Notes: generated by a model not told the origin, from the letters alone. A stretch of 64,000 nt of DNA from JALHSW01 sp963720675 (GCA_963720675.1 CAVRGH010000003.1:62001-126000), one strand, 5' to 3'; numbered from the stretch's first letter, positions 36,973 to 46,329 are shown. Numbers and translations are program-made.

Positions 36973-38064
36973 ATGGCTGACAAGCAGTACGAGACCGGCG
37001 CGGTCGTGCGCGAGCTCATCGAGACGCTGGGCTCGCTCGACCAGCAGTTCCTCACCGGGCCCAACGCCCTCACCGACGAGCAACAGGTGCTCGAGGGCTA
37101 CAAGTGGATGTTCTCCATCCTCCAGGTCGCGCTCGACGTGCAGGTGTGGGCCGACCCTGCGAACCCACGGTTCGTGGAGATCGTCGGGCCCTACAAGAAG
37201 TGGGGCGGCGACAACTCCGACGCCTACTACCAGCACGCGCCGGTCGATCCGGCCCGCACGTACCGAGTCAGCGGGAAGATCGGTGACGCGGTGTACCTGT
37301 CACTCACCGTGTACGGCGGTCCGCGTGACGGGCGGTACTCGGAGCGGATCGTCAAGTCGTTCAACGACCGTGACGACCTCGACCTCGGGCCCGATGGGTC
37401 CTTCGAGTTCATGATGGCGAAGCAGCGACCGGCCGGATGGGACGGTCCGTTCCTGCAGCTCGAGGACGACGCCGTCGTCGCGATCACACGCGACTACCTC
37501 GAGGACCCCTTCAAGGGGACGCGCTGTACCTGGCACATCGAGTCGCTCGACCCGCCGGCAACCTTCCGGGAGAGCGACGCCGACCTCGCCCGCCGGTTCC
37601 GTGCCGCGGTGACCTGGCTGCAGGAACAGTCCCAGATGGTGCCGCTCGGGCTCGGTGAGACGAACCAGATCGACGAGCCCTACGGCGTGCAGAAGGTGAC
37701 CTTCGGGTGGGCCGCGGGCGACGCCGCGTACGCCATGGGGAGCTTCGACCTCGCCGACGACGAAGCCCTCGTGATCAAGGGGCGCTCGCCCGAGTGCGCG
37801 TTCTGGAACTGCTGCCTCTGGAACCAGTTCATGCACACGTACAACTACGACTACGAGCAGGTCACGATCAACGGCGCGCAGACCACCTACGAGGACGACG
37901 GATCCTGGACGATCATCGTGGCGGCGCAGGACCCCGGCCGACCGAACTGGCTCTCCACCGCGGGGCACCCGCGCGGCCGGATCTGGTTCCGGTGGTTCTA
38001 CCCGTCGGCCACCCCCGACCGTCCGACCACCGAGGTCGTGAAGGTCGCCGCGCTGCGGGGTTGA
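36973..38064 (+). CDS. DUF1214 domain protein
   Basis: 363 residues. A soluble protein with DUF1214-like segments: YVLEGYKWMFSILQVALDVQ near 38-57, YQHAPVDPARTYRVSGKIGD, YLSLTVYGGPRDGRYSERIV, CTWHIESLDPPATFRESDAD and RGRIWFRWFYPSATPDRPTT at the end. CAFWNCCLWNQFMHTYNYDY near 275 is Cys/aromatic rich. DUF1214 proteins are frequent in actinobacteria that degrade aromatic or steroid compounds, but have no assigned reaction. Leaderless promoter at 36959. Convergent with a sulfotransferase only 8 bp away. Confidence 0.82.
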   Translation: MADKQYETGAVVRELIETLGSLDQQFLTGPNALTDEQQVLEGYKWMFSILQVALDVQVWADPANPRFVEIVGPYKKWGGDNSDAYYQHAPVDPARTYRVSGKIGDAVYLSLTVYGGPRDGRYSERIVKSFNDRDDLDLGPDGSFEFMMAKQRPAGWDGPFLQLEDDAVVAITRDYLEDPFKGTRCTWHIESLDPPATFRESDADLARRFRAAVTWLQEQSQMVPLGLGETNQIDEPYGVQKVTFGWAAGDAAYAMGSFDLADDEALVIKGRSPECAFWNCCLWNQFMHTYNYDYEQVTINGAQTTYEDDGSWTIIVAAQDPGRPNWLSTAGHPRGRIWFRWFYPSATPDRPTTEVVKVAALRG

Positions 38065-38072
38065 GGGGCGGC

Positions 38073-39344
38073 TCAGTGCTCGAGGGTGACGTCGAACCGG
38101 TCCGTGTAGTCGCGGAGCCGCTCGCGGAGCTCGGCGGGATGGAGATCGAAGTCCCCCTCGGGGTCGTAGATCACGCTGCCGTGGACGCCGCGTGGGTGCG
38201 TGGCGATGAACGCCTCCATCGCGACACGTCCTTCGTCGGTGAACGGTTGGCCCGCGACCTCGTAGATCCGCTGCACCATGGCGAGATCGTCGGCCATGAA
38301 CTCGTCGAACCGGACGTCGATGGTGCGGTCGACCGGGAGGAGGTCGTGGTCGCGCATGCCGGCTCGGAGCATCTCCTCGATGCGGTCGGCCCAGTACTGT
38401 CCGATCTTCGGCGGGTCGACATGCGCGGCGCTGAAGCGTGCGGTGTACGCGATCATCTCCGCGTTCGACGCGATCACCGCGACGGGATCGCGGTGGGTGA
38501 ACACGAACGTCGCATCGGGGTACACGTTGAGCAGGGGTTGGATCTGCTCGAGGTGCTGCGGTGACTTCAGCACCCAGCGGTCCCCGCCGCGCAGCCACTG
38601 CGCGCACTGCAGGACGCGCTTGAGGTAGGCGTAGGCCGGAGTCTGGTCCGACTCGACGTACCACTCGCGCCAGCTCGGCATGATCCCCATCGTCTCGAAG
38701 AGCATCGATGACCCGGCGATGCCGAGCAGCTGGATCTCTTCGTGCACGTGCTCGACCGTCATCTCGTGCATCCGCTTGAAGTACGGGAGCGCATCGTTGA
38801 GGATCGTGAGGCCCATGGCGCAGCGCTCGAGACGCGGGTCAGGGGCACCAGCCGCTACCGCGGCCCGTTCCGCGGCCGGCGGGACGGGCTCGAGGCTCTC
38901 CCAGTAGCGCAGGGACCGCAGCGCCGGGTCTTCGGCCATGAGGTTGTGCAGGTGCGTCGTCCCGGTGCGCGGCTGACCGACGATCACGATCGGTCGCGGG
39001 ACTTCGACGTCGAGGATCTCGGGGTGCTCGTGCACGATCGCCTCGACCTGGAGCCGGTTCTTCATGTGCGTGAGCATCTGGCTCTGCGAGCTGATCCGTC
39101 CCCAGGCCGACAGCCCGGCCTCCGTGTCGAGCGCGCGCAGGATCACGCCCATGGGCTCGCGGAACCAGTCGTCGCCGAAGTCGTCGAGACCCGTCTCCGC
39201 GCTCGCCTGGGCGAGCAGGTCGTCGAGGTCGAAGCTGATGTCGGCCGCCATCGGCGCGACCGCATCCATCATCTCCGTGATGTGGGGCGGGAAGGCGGGT
39301 GTCGCGAGGTCGTCGATGCGGACCGGTGCCGGCCGTTCAGTCAT
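38073..39344 (-). CDS. Sulfotransferase family protein
   Basis: 423 residues, the longer actinobacterial form. The N-terminal helical region is followed by IVIVGQPRTGTTHLHNLMAE near 118-137 (PAPS 5'-phosphosulfate loop) and FVFTHRDPVAVIASNAEMIA near 268-287 (3'-phosphate loop); DRWVLKSPQHLEQIQPLLNV is the usual step between them. Such enzymes in actinobacteria may act on lipids or sterol-like alcohols. ATG 39344 is chosen because GACGCT lies seven bases upstream; the longer reading to 39422 adds an Arg-rich stretch. The following 168-base gap shows no other gene. Confidence 0.88.
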   Translation of the reverse strand: MTERPAPVRIDDLATPAFPPHITEMMDAVAPMAADISFDLDDLLAQASAETGLDDFGDDWFREPMGVILRALDTEAGLSAWGRISSQSQMLTHMKNRLQVEAIVHEHPEILDVEVPRPIVIVGQPRTGTTHLHNLMAEDPALRSLRYWESLEPVPPAAERAAVAAGAPDPRLERCAMGLTILNDALPYFKRMHEMTVEHVHEEIQLLGIAGSSMLFETMGIMPSWREWYVESDQTPAYAYLKRVLQCAQWLRGGDRWVLKSPQHLEQIQPLLNVYPDATFVFTHRDPVAVIASNAEMIAYTARFSAAHVDPPKIGQYWADRIEEMLRAGMRDHDLLPVDRTIDVRFDEFMADDLAMVQRIYEVAGQPFTDEGRVAMEAFIATHPRGVHGSVIYDPEGDFDLHPAELRERLRDYTDRFDVTLEH

Positions 39345-39512
39345 GCCGGGCAGCGTCGCAGTCGATCCTTCCCGGAGTCCAGTGCGGTCACCGGGCGTGC
39401 GGCGGGGGGTCGTGCGCTCCACGCCCGAGCGTCGGCGTGGCGGTGACTCCCGATCCCCCTCGCGCCCTCACCGCCGCGCCGATCTCGGGTGCTCGCCCCT
39501 GCGGGGACGGCC

Positions 39513-40958
39513 TCAGAACTCGAGGGCCGAGAGCGCGGGGATCCAGCCCCCGGCGCGATCCACCGCGTCGCGCCACCGGGCGCGATCGGTCGGGGCGCCG
39601 GGCTCGACGACCCGGGCGGGGCGCCAGGTCTCGGCGATGTCGTCGTCGCCCGACCAGATGCCGGCAGCAAGTCCGGCGCAGAACGCGGCTCCCAAGGTCG
39701 TCGCCTCGCGCACGGGCGCGACCTCGACCGTGCGCTGGCACGCATCGGCGAGCGCGCGGAGGAAGACGCCGTTCGCCGCCATGCCGCCGTCGACCCTCAG
39801 CCGTTCGATCGTCGCACCTGCGTCCGCCATCGCGGCCTCGAGCAGGTCCGCCCCGCGGTGCGCGACGCCCTCGAGCACGGCGCGCACGATCTGGGCGCGG
39901 TCGGTGCCGCGGGTGAGGCCGAGGAGCGCACCCCGCGCGCCGTAGTCCCAGTGCGGCGTCCCGAGCCCCAGCGGTGCCGGGACGTACCAGACGTCGCCGG
40001 TCTCGTCGCACGTCGCGGCCACGGCATCGGACTCCTCGGCTGACGCGACGAGGCCGAGGTCGTCGCGCAGCCACTCCACGTTCGTGCCGGCGGCGAGCAT
40101 CACCGCTTCGAGGCCCCAGGCATCCACGCCCGCGGTCCGGCGCGTGACGATCGGGAACGTGCCGCCGTCGCCCTGCTCGAAGTCGGGTCGGGTGCCGCCG
40201 ATGACGACGTCGAGCATGCCGCCCGTGCCGAACGTCGCCTTCGCGTCACCGTGGCGCACGCAGCCCTGGCCGAGGAGGGAGCCCTGCTGGTCGCCGATGA
40301 TGCCCGCGATCGGCGGCTCACCCGGCAGCACGGTCGCGGGGCCGAGCAGCCCGGTCGAGTCGACGACGTGGGGGAGCGCGGCCGCCGGGATCCGGAGGGT
40401 GTCGAGGAGCTCGGGGGACCACCCGTCGTTCGCCTTCGTGCGGAGCGCGGTCACCTGCGCGTTCGTGGCGTCACTGACGTGCAGCACCCCACCCGAGAGC
40501 GACCACGCGAGCCAGCTGTCGACGGTGCCGATGCACAGGTCGCGGCTGCGGTCGGGGTCGGCGACGTCGAGGAGGTGCTCGAACTTGGTCGCCGAGTGGT
40601 TCGGGGCGACCCTGATCCCCGCGCCCGACAGCTCGAGGCACCGACCGACCGTCCGCAGGTCCTGCCAACCGAGGCCCGGACCGACCGGGGTTCCGGTCGC
40701 CCGGTCCCAGACGACCGTCGATGCCCGCTGGTTCGCGATTCCGAGCGCGTCGACGGGTCCGTCGGTCTCGAGTGCGCGCGTCGCGAGCTCGATCGCGACG
40801 CCCGCCATCTCGGTGGCGTCGAACTCGACGAGCCCGGGCGCGGGGGAGTCGGGGAGCAGTGGCGCGCGGTGCTCGGCGACCACGTTGGCGTCGCCGTCGA
40901 CGATCGTGGCGCGCACCGACGACGTCCCCACGTCGACCACCAGCACCCGTCCCCTCAT
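39513..40958 (-). CDS. glpK: Glycerol kinase-like FGGY carbohydrate kinase
   Basis: 481 residues. LVVDVGTSSVRATIVDGDAN (N-terminal phosphate loop), IANQRASTVVWDRATGTPVG (glycerol-kinase-like NQR motif), GIIGDQQGSLLGQGCVRHGD then AKATFGTGGMLDVVIGG (ATP-binding) and RLRVDGGMAANGVFLRALAD (DGG adenosine motif). It phosphorylates glycerol or a close polyol. The NQR and GDQQ signatures favour glycerol over a pentulose. Last gene of the operon after glpD and the AGPS-like enzyme, with a 69-base gap that contains a palindrome. Start ATG 40958; GTG 40964 and 40967 are possible. Confidence 0.75.
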   Translation of the reverse strand: MRGRVLVVDVGTSSVRATIVDGDANVVAEHRAPLLPDSPAPGLVEFDATEMAGVAIELATRALETDGPVDALGIANQRASTVVWDRATGTPVGPGLGWQDLRTVGRCLELSGAGIRVAPNHSATKFEHLLDVADPDRSRDLCIGTVDSWLAWSLSGGVLHVSDATNAQVTALRTKANDGWSPELLDTLRIPAAALPHVVDSTGLLGPATVLPGEPPIAGIIGDQQGSLLGQGCVRHGDAKATFGTGGMLDVVIGGTRPDFEQGDGGTFPIVTRRTAGVDAWGLEAVMLAAGTNVEWLRDDLGLVASAEESDAVAATCDETGDVWYVPAPLGLGTPHWDYGARGALLGLTRGTDRAQIVRAVLEGVAHRGADLLEAAMADAGATIERLRVDGGMAANGVFLRALADACQRTVEVAPVREATTLGAAFCAGLAAGIWSGDDDIAETWRPARVVEPGAPTDRARWRDAVDRAGGWIPALSALEF

Positions 40959-40980
40959 GACCACCACCCCCGAGGCGTTC

Positions 40981-41022
40981 TGGCGTCAGTATTGGGTGCC
41001 TGACACACCCTTATCGACGCCA
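40981..41022. other. Nested palindrome between the AGPS-like and kinase genes
   Basis: Outer arms TGGCGTC (40981-40987) and GACGCCA (41016-41022), inner arms GGGTG (40994-40998) and CACCC (41006-41010). The core contains GGTGCCTGACA, a motif also seen in REP-like repeats. AT-richer than the surroundings. It could be an attenuator between the two genes or the trace of a small repeat. Confidence 0.5.
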
Positions 41023-41027
41023 AAGCT

Positions 41028-42547
41028 TCACCCGGGCCAGGCGAGGTCGGGGACGAAGGGGTTCGGGAGCCCGAGCTTGCCGGGGTTGAGGATCCCTGCC
41101 GGGTCGAGCGCCTGCTTCGCCGCGACGAGCACGGCGAAGGACTCGCCGAGCGCTTCGGCGACGAAGCGGGCCCGGTTGAGGCCGACCCCGTGGTGGTGGC
41201 TGAGCGCGCCGCCGTGGCCGAGCACCGCGCGCGTCCCCGCGTCCCACGCGTCGCGGTAGTAGGCGTCGCGCCCGTCGGCGGGCGGCTGGCCCGCGAACGT
41301 GAAGTAGAGGCAGGCGCCGTCGGCGTACGAATGCGACTGGTGCGCGGAGACGACCATCGTGTGCTCGACGCCACCGATCGCGTCGGTTGCGGCTGCGTAG
41401 ATCGACGGCAGATCGCGCCACCGAGCAGCGATCTCCATGGTGTCGACCACGTAGCCGCGTGAGATCAGCGCCTCGAGCGCGGAGACGTCGTTGCGGTGTT
41501 CGAGCCAGCTCGCGAGCAGGTCGTTGCCGTCGAGGTTCGTGGTCCAATCGCATTCCTCACGCACGACCGTCATCACCGCGTCGACGACGTGCGGGTCGCC
41601 CTCGTCGAGCACGAGGAGCGGATGCACGTCGGCGCCGGTCTGGAAGTTCCGGTCGCCCTCGATCGCGTCGTACAGCCGCAGGACCGCCGGCGTGGCGCCC
41701 CGTTGCAGGATCTTGCGGCACGCGTCGAGCCCGGCCGCGAACGACGGGAAGCCGTACGCGGCCCGCCGCTCGGAGTGCGGCGCCTCGTGGAGGCGGAGTC
41801 GGGCCCCGGTGATGATGCCGAGCGTCCCCTCACTCCCGACGAACAGCTGGGTCAGATCCGGGCCGACCGCGGCACGTGGCGCACCGCCGGTCGTGATCGC
41901 TCGGCCGTCGGCGAGAACGACGTCGAGCCCGACGACGATGTCCTCGATCTTCCCGTACCGGGTCGAGTACTGCCCGCGCCGCGGCAGGCGAGCCAGCCCC
42001 CGACGGTCGACAGATCGACCGACTGTGGCCAGTGTCCGACGGTGACGTGGTGTGCGCTGCGCAGCTCGTCCTCGAGCACGTCGCCGAACGTGCCGGCGCG
42101 CACGTCGAGGATCATCGAATCCCGGTCGACCTCGACGATCCCCGTGATCCCGCACAGGTCGAGGAGCACGCCGCCCGCCAGCGGGATGCTCGCGCCGCAG
42201 ACCCCGCTGCGGCCACCAGCGGCCGTGACCGGGATGCCGGCCTCGTGACAGACGCGCAGGACGTCGGCGACCTCGGATGCGCTCGTCGGAGCGGCCAACG
42301 CGGCCGCACGAGCGGCCACCTCGCCGTCGAGGGCCCAGATCATGGCCAGCGGCCACCAGTCACGACTCGCCTCGCTCAGGGCGGCCGGGTCCTGGGTGAC
42401 CGACGCGCACGCACCGCGCAGTCGCTCGAGCAGCACGGCGTCGACCTCGACGCGGCGGGCCGCGAGATGGGCGGTGACTTCCGCCGCGTCGCGACCGAGC
42501 GCGATGGGCGGTGTCGGTGCACCGCGCCGGGCCTGGATCCCGCTCAT
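41028..42547 (-). CDS. FAD-binding oxidase, alkyldihydroxyacetonephosphate-synthase-like (one frameshift)
   Basis: About 506 residues. A PCMH-type FAD domain: VLRVCHEAGIPVTAAGGRSG, GGVLLDLCGITGIVEVDRDS, VGHWPQSVDLSTVGGWLACR, then past a missing base near 41973 YSTRYGKIEDIVVGLDVVLA and LFVGSEGTLGIITGARLRLH. The C-terminal domain ends with ALSHHHGVGLNRARF, the triple-His active-site motif of AGPS, and LDPAGILNPGKLGLPNPFVP. AGPS makes the alkyl-ether bond of ether lipids; bacterial relatives are less well defined. It sits between glpD and a glycerol-kinase-like gene, 7 bases after glpD. Confidence 0.83.
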
Positions 42548-42554
42548 CGCCAGG

Positions 42555-44261
42555 TCAGGCGCCCAGGGACGCGTCGAGCGCGGTCTCGGGGAGCTCGGCC
42601 GCGACGCGCTCGTGCGTCACCGCGGCGCGGTAGGTCTCGACCTGGCGTGCTGACTCATCGGCATCCCAACCGAGCTCCGGCCCGATGAGCAGCGCGACGG
42701 AATCGGCGGCGGCCGCCGACGCGTCGCGGGCCAGGAGCCGCGCCCGGGTGCGGCGCGAGAGGACGTCGTCGAGGGTGCGCGCCATCTCGTGGCGGACGGC
42801 GTGGACCGCCTCGGCCCTCAGGTAGGGCAGCCCGGGGACGAGGGGTTCGCCCAGCTCGGGATCGGCCGCGATCAGGTCGAGCACGAGTCGGCTCTCGGTG
42901 CCGTAGCGACCGGCGAGGTGGTCATGGAGGCTCGGCTCCATCGACTCACCGGGGTGTTCGTAACCCTCGGCGCCGATGATCGCCACCTTCTTGGTGCGGC
43001 AGTGCGTCCGCCTCCGGAGCACGCGCGACGCCTGGTCGACGGTCTCGGCGGCCATCCGTCGGTAAGTCGTGAGCTTGCCGCCGGTGATCGTGATGACGCC
43101 ACTGTCCGAGACGCGCACGCCGTACTTGCGCGACAGGTCCGCGGTGCGCTGCGTGTTCGCGGTGCGCAGCAACGGTCGCAGCCCGGCCCAGGTGCCGACG
43201 ACGTCGGCGCGGGTGACCGGTTCGTCGATCGCGAAGTTCAGGGCGCGGAGCAGGTAGTCGACGTCCTCGGGCGTGCACTGGGGATCCTCGATCGACCCGT
43301 CGTAGTCGGTGTCGGTGGTGCCGACGTACGTGGTGTCGCCCCACGGCACCACGAACACCGAACGCTTGTCCTTCGGGACCGGGACGATCGCGGCGATGTC
43401 GTTGCGAACCTTCGACCACGGGACCGTGATGTGGATGCCCTTGGCCGGTCGGATCGAGTCGGGGTCGGCGCCCTCGTCCATCGTGCGCACTTGGTCGGAC
43501 CAGACACCGGTGGCGTTGATCACGACGCGCGCCCGGACCTCGAGGTCGGCGCCGTCGGCCTCGACGCGCGCACCTCGGAGGTTCCCGTCGGGCCCCTTCA
43601 GCAGGCCGGTGACCTTCGCGTAGTTGGCGACCGTGGCGCCGTGCGCCGCGGCGGTGCGCGCGATCGCGAGCGTGAGCCGGGCGTCGTCGGCGCGGGCGTC
43701 GTAGTAGAGGTATGCACTCGCGACGCTGTCGCGTCGCAGCGTCGGCATGTGCCGCAGGGCCTCGTCCTTGTCGATGCGCTTGTGGGCCTTGCGGATGCGC
43801 AGCCCGCCGGTCAGGTCGTACATCCACATGACGCCGCCGAGCGCCCGGGCGACCCGCCGATCGATCAGCCCGTCGCGGGTGAGGATCGGGATGAGGAAGG
43901 GGAGCACGCGTACGAGGTGCGGTGCGTTGCGCAGCGCGATCTGGCGCTCGTGGAGGGCCTCGTAGACGAGGAGGAACTCCTTCTGCTGCAGGTACCGGAT
44001 CCCGCCGTGGATGAGCTTCGAGGACTTGGACGACGTGCCCGACGCGAAGTCGTCGCGCTCGACGAGCGCCGTACGCAGGCCGCGGCTCGCGGCATCGAGG
44101 GCGCAGCCGACGCCCGTGATGCCGCCACCGACCACGAGGACGTCGAACTCCTCCGTGCCCAAGCGGGCGAGGGACGCGGCCCGGTCGGAAGCGCCCTGGT
44201 CGGAAACGGCTGAGTCGGAGGGCATCCTCGGCTGGTTCCGCGCCTCCGACCTTCGAGCCAT
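42555..44261 (-). CDS. glpD: Glycerol-3-phosphate dehydrogenase (FAD, membrane-associated)
   Basis: 568 residues, full length. FDVLVVGGGITGVGCALDAA near 38-57 is the FAD dinucleotide motif, TALVERDDFASGTSSKSSKL then IHGGIRYLQQKEFLLVYEAL the family signature, GIHITVPWSKVRNDIAAIVP and VVPWGDTTYVGTTDTDYDGS the substrate region, and TITGGKLTTYRRMAAETVDQ the second FAD site. It oxidises glycerol-3-phosphate to dihydroxyacetone phosphate at the membrane. First gene of the operon. Start ATG 44261, six bases after TAACCT (44268-44273), so the transcript is probably leaderless. Confidence 0.93.
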   Translation of the reverse strand: MARRSEARNQPRMPSDSAVSDQGASDRAASLARLGTEEFDVLVVGGGITGVGCALDAASRGLRTALVERDDFASGTSSKSSKLIHGGIRYLQQKEFLLVYEALHERQIALRNAPHLVRVLPFLIPILTRDGLIDRRVARALGGVMWMYDLTGGLRIRKAHKRIDKDEALRHMPTLRRDSVASAYLYYDARADDARLTLAIARTAAAHGATVANYAKVTGLLKGPDGNLRGARVEADGADLEVRARVVINATGVWSDQVRTMDEGADPDSIRPAKGIHITVPWSKVRNDIAAIVPVPKDKRSVFVVPWGDTTYVGTTDTDYDGSIEDPQCTPEDVDYLLRALNFAIDEPVTRADVVGTWAGLRPLLRTANTQRTADLSRKYGVRVSDSGVITITGGKLTTYRRMAAETVDQASRVLRRRTHCRTKKVAIIGAEGYEHPGESMEPSLHDHLAGRYGTESRLVLDLIAADPELGEPLVPGLPYLRAEAVHAVRHEMARTLDDVLSRRTRARLLARDASAAAADSVALLIGPELGWDADESARQVETYRAAVTHERVAAELPETALDASLGA

Positions 44262-44267
44262 GCGTCC

Positions 44268-44273
44268 AGGTTA
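44268..44273 (-). promoter_or_regulatory. Candidate -10 element TAACCT of the glp operon
   Basis: Minus strand, six bases before ATG 44261. Confidence 0.5.
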
Positions 44274-44323
44274 CCGACGGGTAGCCGGGGGCACACGCCT
44301 GCCCGGACCGGCGTCGCGCCGGT

Positions 44324-44716
44324 TCAGCTGCCGCGTGTGCCGGTGTCGCTCCCGCCCGACCCGCCGTCGCGGCCCGGGGTCGGTGAGTCGCCGCGGTCGG
44401 AGTGGTGCTCGCCGTCGAGCACCTCGTCGAGCAGCCCCGTGACCACTGCGACCAGCAGGTCGTCGGGCGGCTTGCCGGACGCTTCGGGGCGGCTGCGCTC
44501 GGCCGGCGCGGTCGCGGTGACCACGCTTCCGCTCCCACCCTCGTGGGTCAGCGCCATCGTGAGCGCGAGGGCAACGGCCAGGGCGACGCTGGTGCCGGCG
44601 ACCACCACCCGGCTGGTGCGGAAGCGGGAGCCTCGCGGGGAGCCGGGCGTTCGGGGCGCGGAGGACGCCGTGGCGGATGAGGGCACTGTGGGATTGGGCA
44701 CTGCGGAGTCGGTCAC
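44324..44716 (-). CDS. Small single-pass membrane protein (B) beside ferric-reductase-like gene
   Basis: 130 residues. A Pro/Ser/Thr-rich cytoplasmic N-terminus, basic SRFRTSR, one membrane helix VVVAGTSVALAVALALTMAL, then an outer region with KPPDDLLVAVVTGLLDEVLD and a Ser/Gly/Asp tail. Its plan matches the small protein at 45356, so the two probably arose by duplication or serve the same partner. I start at GTG 44716 (TDSAVP), parallel to the MTDE start of the other; TTG 44725 is possible. Family unknown. Confidence 0.6.
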   Translation of the reverse strand: MTDSAVPNPTVPSSATASSAPRTPGSPRGSRFRTSRVVVAGTSVALAVALALTMALTHEGGSGSVVTATAPAERSRPEASGKPPDDLLVAVVTGLLDEVLDGEHHSDRGDSPTPGRDGGSGGSDTGTRGS

Positions 44717-44773
44717 AGTGGTCAAGAACGACGCTGCGCCCGGATTGGTTCCGCGGCTCCCGCTCGGCAGCGC

Positions 44774-45352
44774 TCAGGCGCCGACGCGGACCCGGGCGGC
44801 TGAGCCGGCAGTCCGGGTCACGCTGCTCCGGGTCCACCACATGATGCCGCCGAAGAACACCGCCGCGGCGCCGATGACGACGGCGGCCGCGGTCGGGAGC
44901 AGCGCGTTCGTGTCGGTGCCGGCCAGCAGCCCGTGGACGGTCGTCGTCGCGAGCAGGGCGTAGCTGAGGAGGTGGACTTGCCGCCACGCGCGCTGCGACA
45001 TGCGATTGCGCAGCTGCGAGGTGATCTGGACGGCGAGGAGCAGGTACATGCCGACGATCCCGAGCGCGACCGCGAACGGCTGCCACGACGACGTGAAGGG
45101 GACGAGCACCTGGGTGATCCCGAAGTCGACGTACTCGTCGGCGACGATCGCGACGACGTGCACCGCGGTGAACACGACGGCGAGCACCCCGAGGAACCGG
45201 TGCAAGGAGAGCAGCCAGGCCGGCGATGCCTTGCGGCCGAGCACGCGGGTGGCGAGCAGCAGACCCCAGGCGGCCGAGGCGACGATCAGGGCCCAGGCGA
45301 CGATGCCCGCCGACCGGGCGACCAGCCAGGACAGGTTCACCGCGCCGAGCAC
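44774..45352 (-). CDS. Ferric-reductase-like haem membrane protein
   Basis: 192 residues with five or six membrane helices. SLHRFLGVLAVVFTAVHVVA near 50-70 and RQVHLLSYALLATTTVHGLL near 125-145 give two pairs of His at the spacing typical of the ferric_reduct/MsrQ-like haem b core. No NAD(P)H or FAD domain is fused, so electrons must come from another protein. It starts three bases after the stop of a small anchored protein and is followed by a second such protein, suggesting a membrane electron-transfer unit. Confidence 0.82.
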   Translation of the reverse strand: MLGAVNLSWLVARSAGIVAWALIVASAAWGLLLATRVLGRKASPAWLLSLHRFLGVLAVVFTAVHVVAIVADEYVDFGITQVLVPFTSSWQPFAVALGIVGMYLLLAVQITSQLRNRMSQRAWRQVHLLSYALLATTTVHGLLAGTDTNALLPTAAAVVIGAAAVFFGGIMWWTRSSVTRTAGSAARVRVGA

Positions 45353-45355
45353 GGA

Positions 45356-45864
45356 TCAGCTGCCGCGCGACGAGGTGTCGGCGCTCGATGACGAGCTGGA
45401 GCCCGACGATGCGCTCGGTGACGCGCTGCTGCTCGAGTTGTCCGAGCCGTAGCCGTAGCCATAGCCGTAGTCATCGTCCGAGTACGACGTGCCGCCGGAG
45501 CCGGACGTGCTGCCGGAGCCGGACGTCCGGTTGACCGTCGTGGTGTCGGCGCCGGCCTTCGAGCTGCTCGTCGCGGCCGCGCCGGTCGTGCCGCCGACGG
45601 CCATCGCCACCGCGAGCGCGACCGCTGCGGTCGCGCTCGTGACCGCAGCCACCGTGCGGCTCTTCCGGAAGCGGCCCGAGCGCGCCCGGGCGCGGTTGCG
45701 CCGGGCCCGGGCCCCGGGGAGCGGAGCTGCGGCGGGGGAGGGGCGAGTCGATGGGGCACGTGGGACTGCTGGTGCTGGAGCGGGACCGGACCAGGCGCCG
45801 ACGCCGAGGGGGACGGCGGGCGGCGGGGCGGTGGTGGCGGGGTGGCGATCGGCTCGTCGGTCAT
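45356..45864 (-). CDS. Small single-pass membrane protein (A) with Ser/Tyr-Gly tail (one frameshift)
   Basis: About 169 residues. MTDEPIATPPPPPRRPPSPS begins a Pro-rich N-terminus; after a frame change in a CCCCGGGGCCCGGGCC stretch near 45715 come a basic RARARSGRFRKSR, one helix VAAVTSATAAVALAVAMAVG, and an outer low-complexity tail with DDDYGYGYGYGSDNSSSS. A caller ignoring the shift would start at GTG 45652. RBS GGAG precedes ATG 45864. It forms an operon with the ferric-reductase-like protein and its own look-alike at 44324. Confidence 0.6.
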
Positions 45865-45990
45865 CGGGCGACTCCTGGGGTGCGGCCTCCCGGGGCTGGA
45901 GGCCTGCCTCGAGGTGCGGGCTCGACCGCAGTCAACTCCCCGGGCTTGAGAACTTCCTGAGAATCGGGCCAGGAACAGGCCAAGTCGGGC

Positions 45991-46329
45991 TCAGGCCACC
46001 GTGCCGGGGGCCCCGTCGTCCGTCACGACCGGGTGGCCGTCGGCCGCCCAGGCCACCATGCCGCCGGCGAGGTTCACGGCGTCGTACCCGGCCCGGACGA
46101 GGGCCTCCGTGACCCTGCCGGAGCGCGCACCACTCCGGCAGATCACCACGATCTCGCCGCCGTCCGGGAGCTCGGCCTGGCGGCCCGCGACCTCACGCAT
46201 CGGGATCCACTGGGCAGCGCCGGCGTGCCCCGCGGCCCATTCGTTGGCCTCGCGCACGTCGAGCAGCGCGGCGCCGGCCGCGACCCGCCGCTGCGCCTCG
46301 TCGATGTCGATCTCGGGGATGTCGGGCAT
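45991..46329 (-). CDS. Single-domain rhodanese
   Basis: 112 residues. IDEAQRRVAAGAALLDVREA, EWAAGHAGAAQWIPMREVAG, GEIVVICRSGARSGRVTEAL (active-site Cys in CRSGAR loop) and AVNLAGGMVAWAADGHPVV are all present. It transfers sulfane sulfur, e.g. to thiols. ATG 46329 follows GAGGAG; the longer reading to 46422 is not needed. No thiosulfate or sulfide genes adjoin directly, although a persulfide-dioxygenase-like gene lies 1.4 kb away on the same strand. Confidence 0.9.
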   Translation of the reverse strand: MPDIPEIDIDEAQRRVAAGAALLDVREANEWAAGHAGAAQWIPMREVAGRQAELPDGGEIVVICRSGARSGRVTEALVRAGYDAVNLAGGMVAWAADGHPVVTDDGAPGTVA

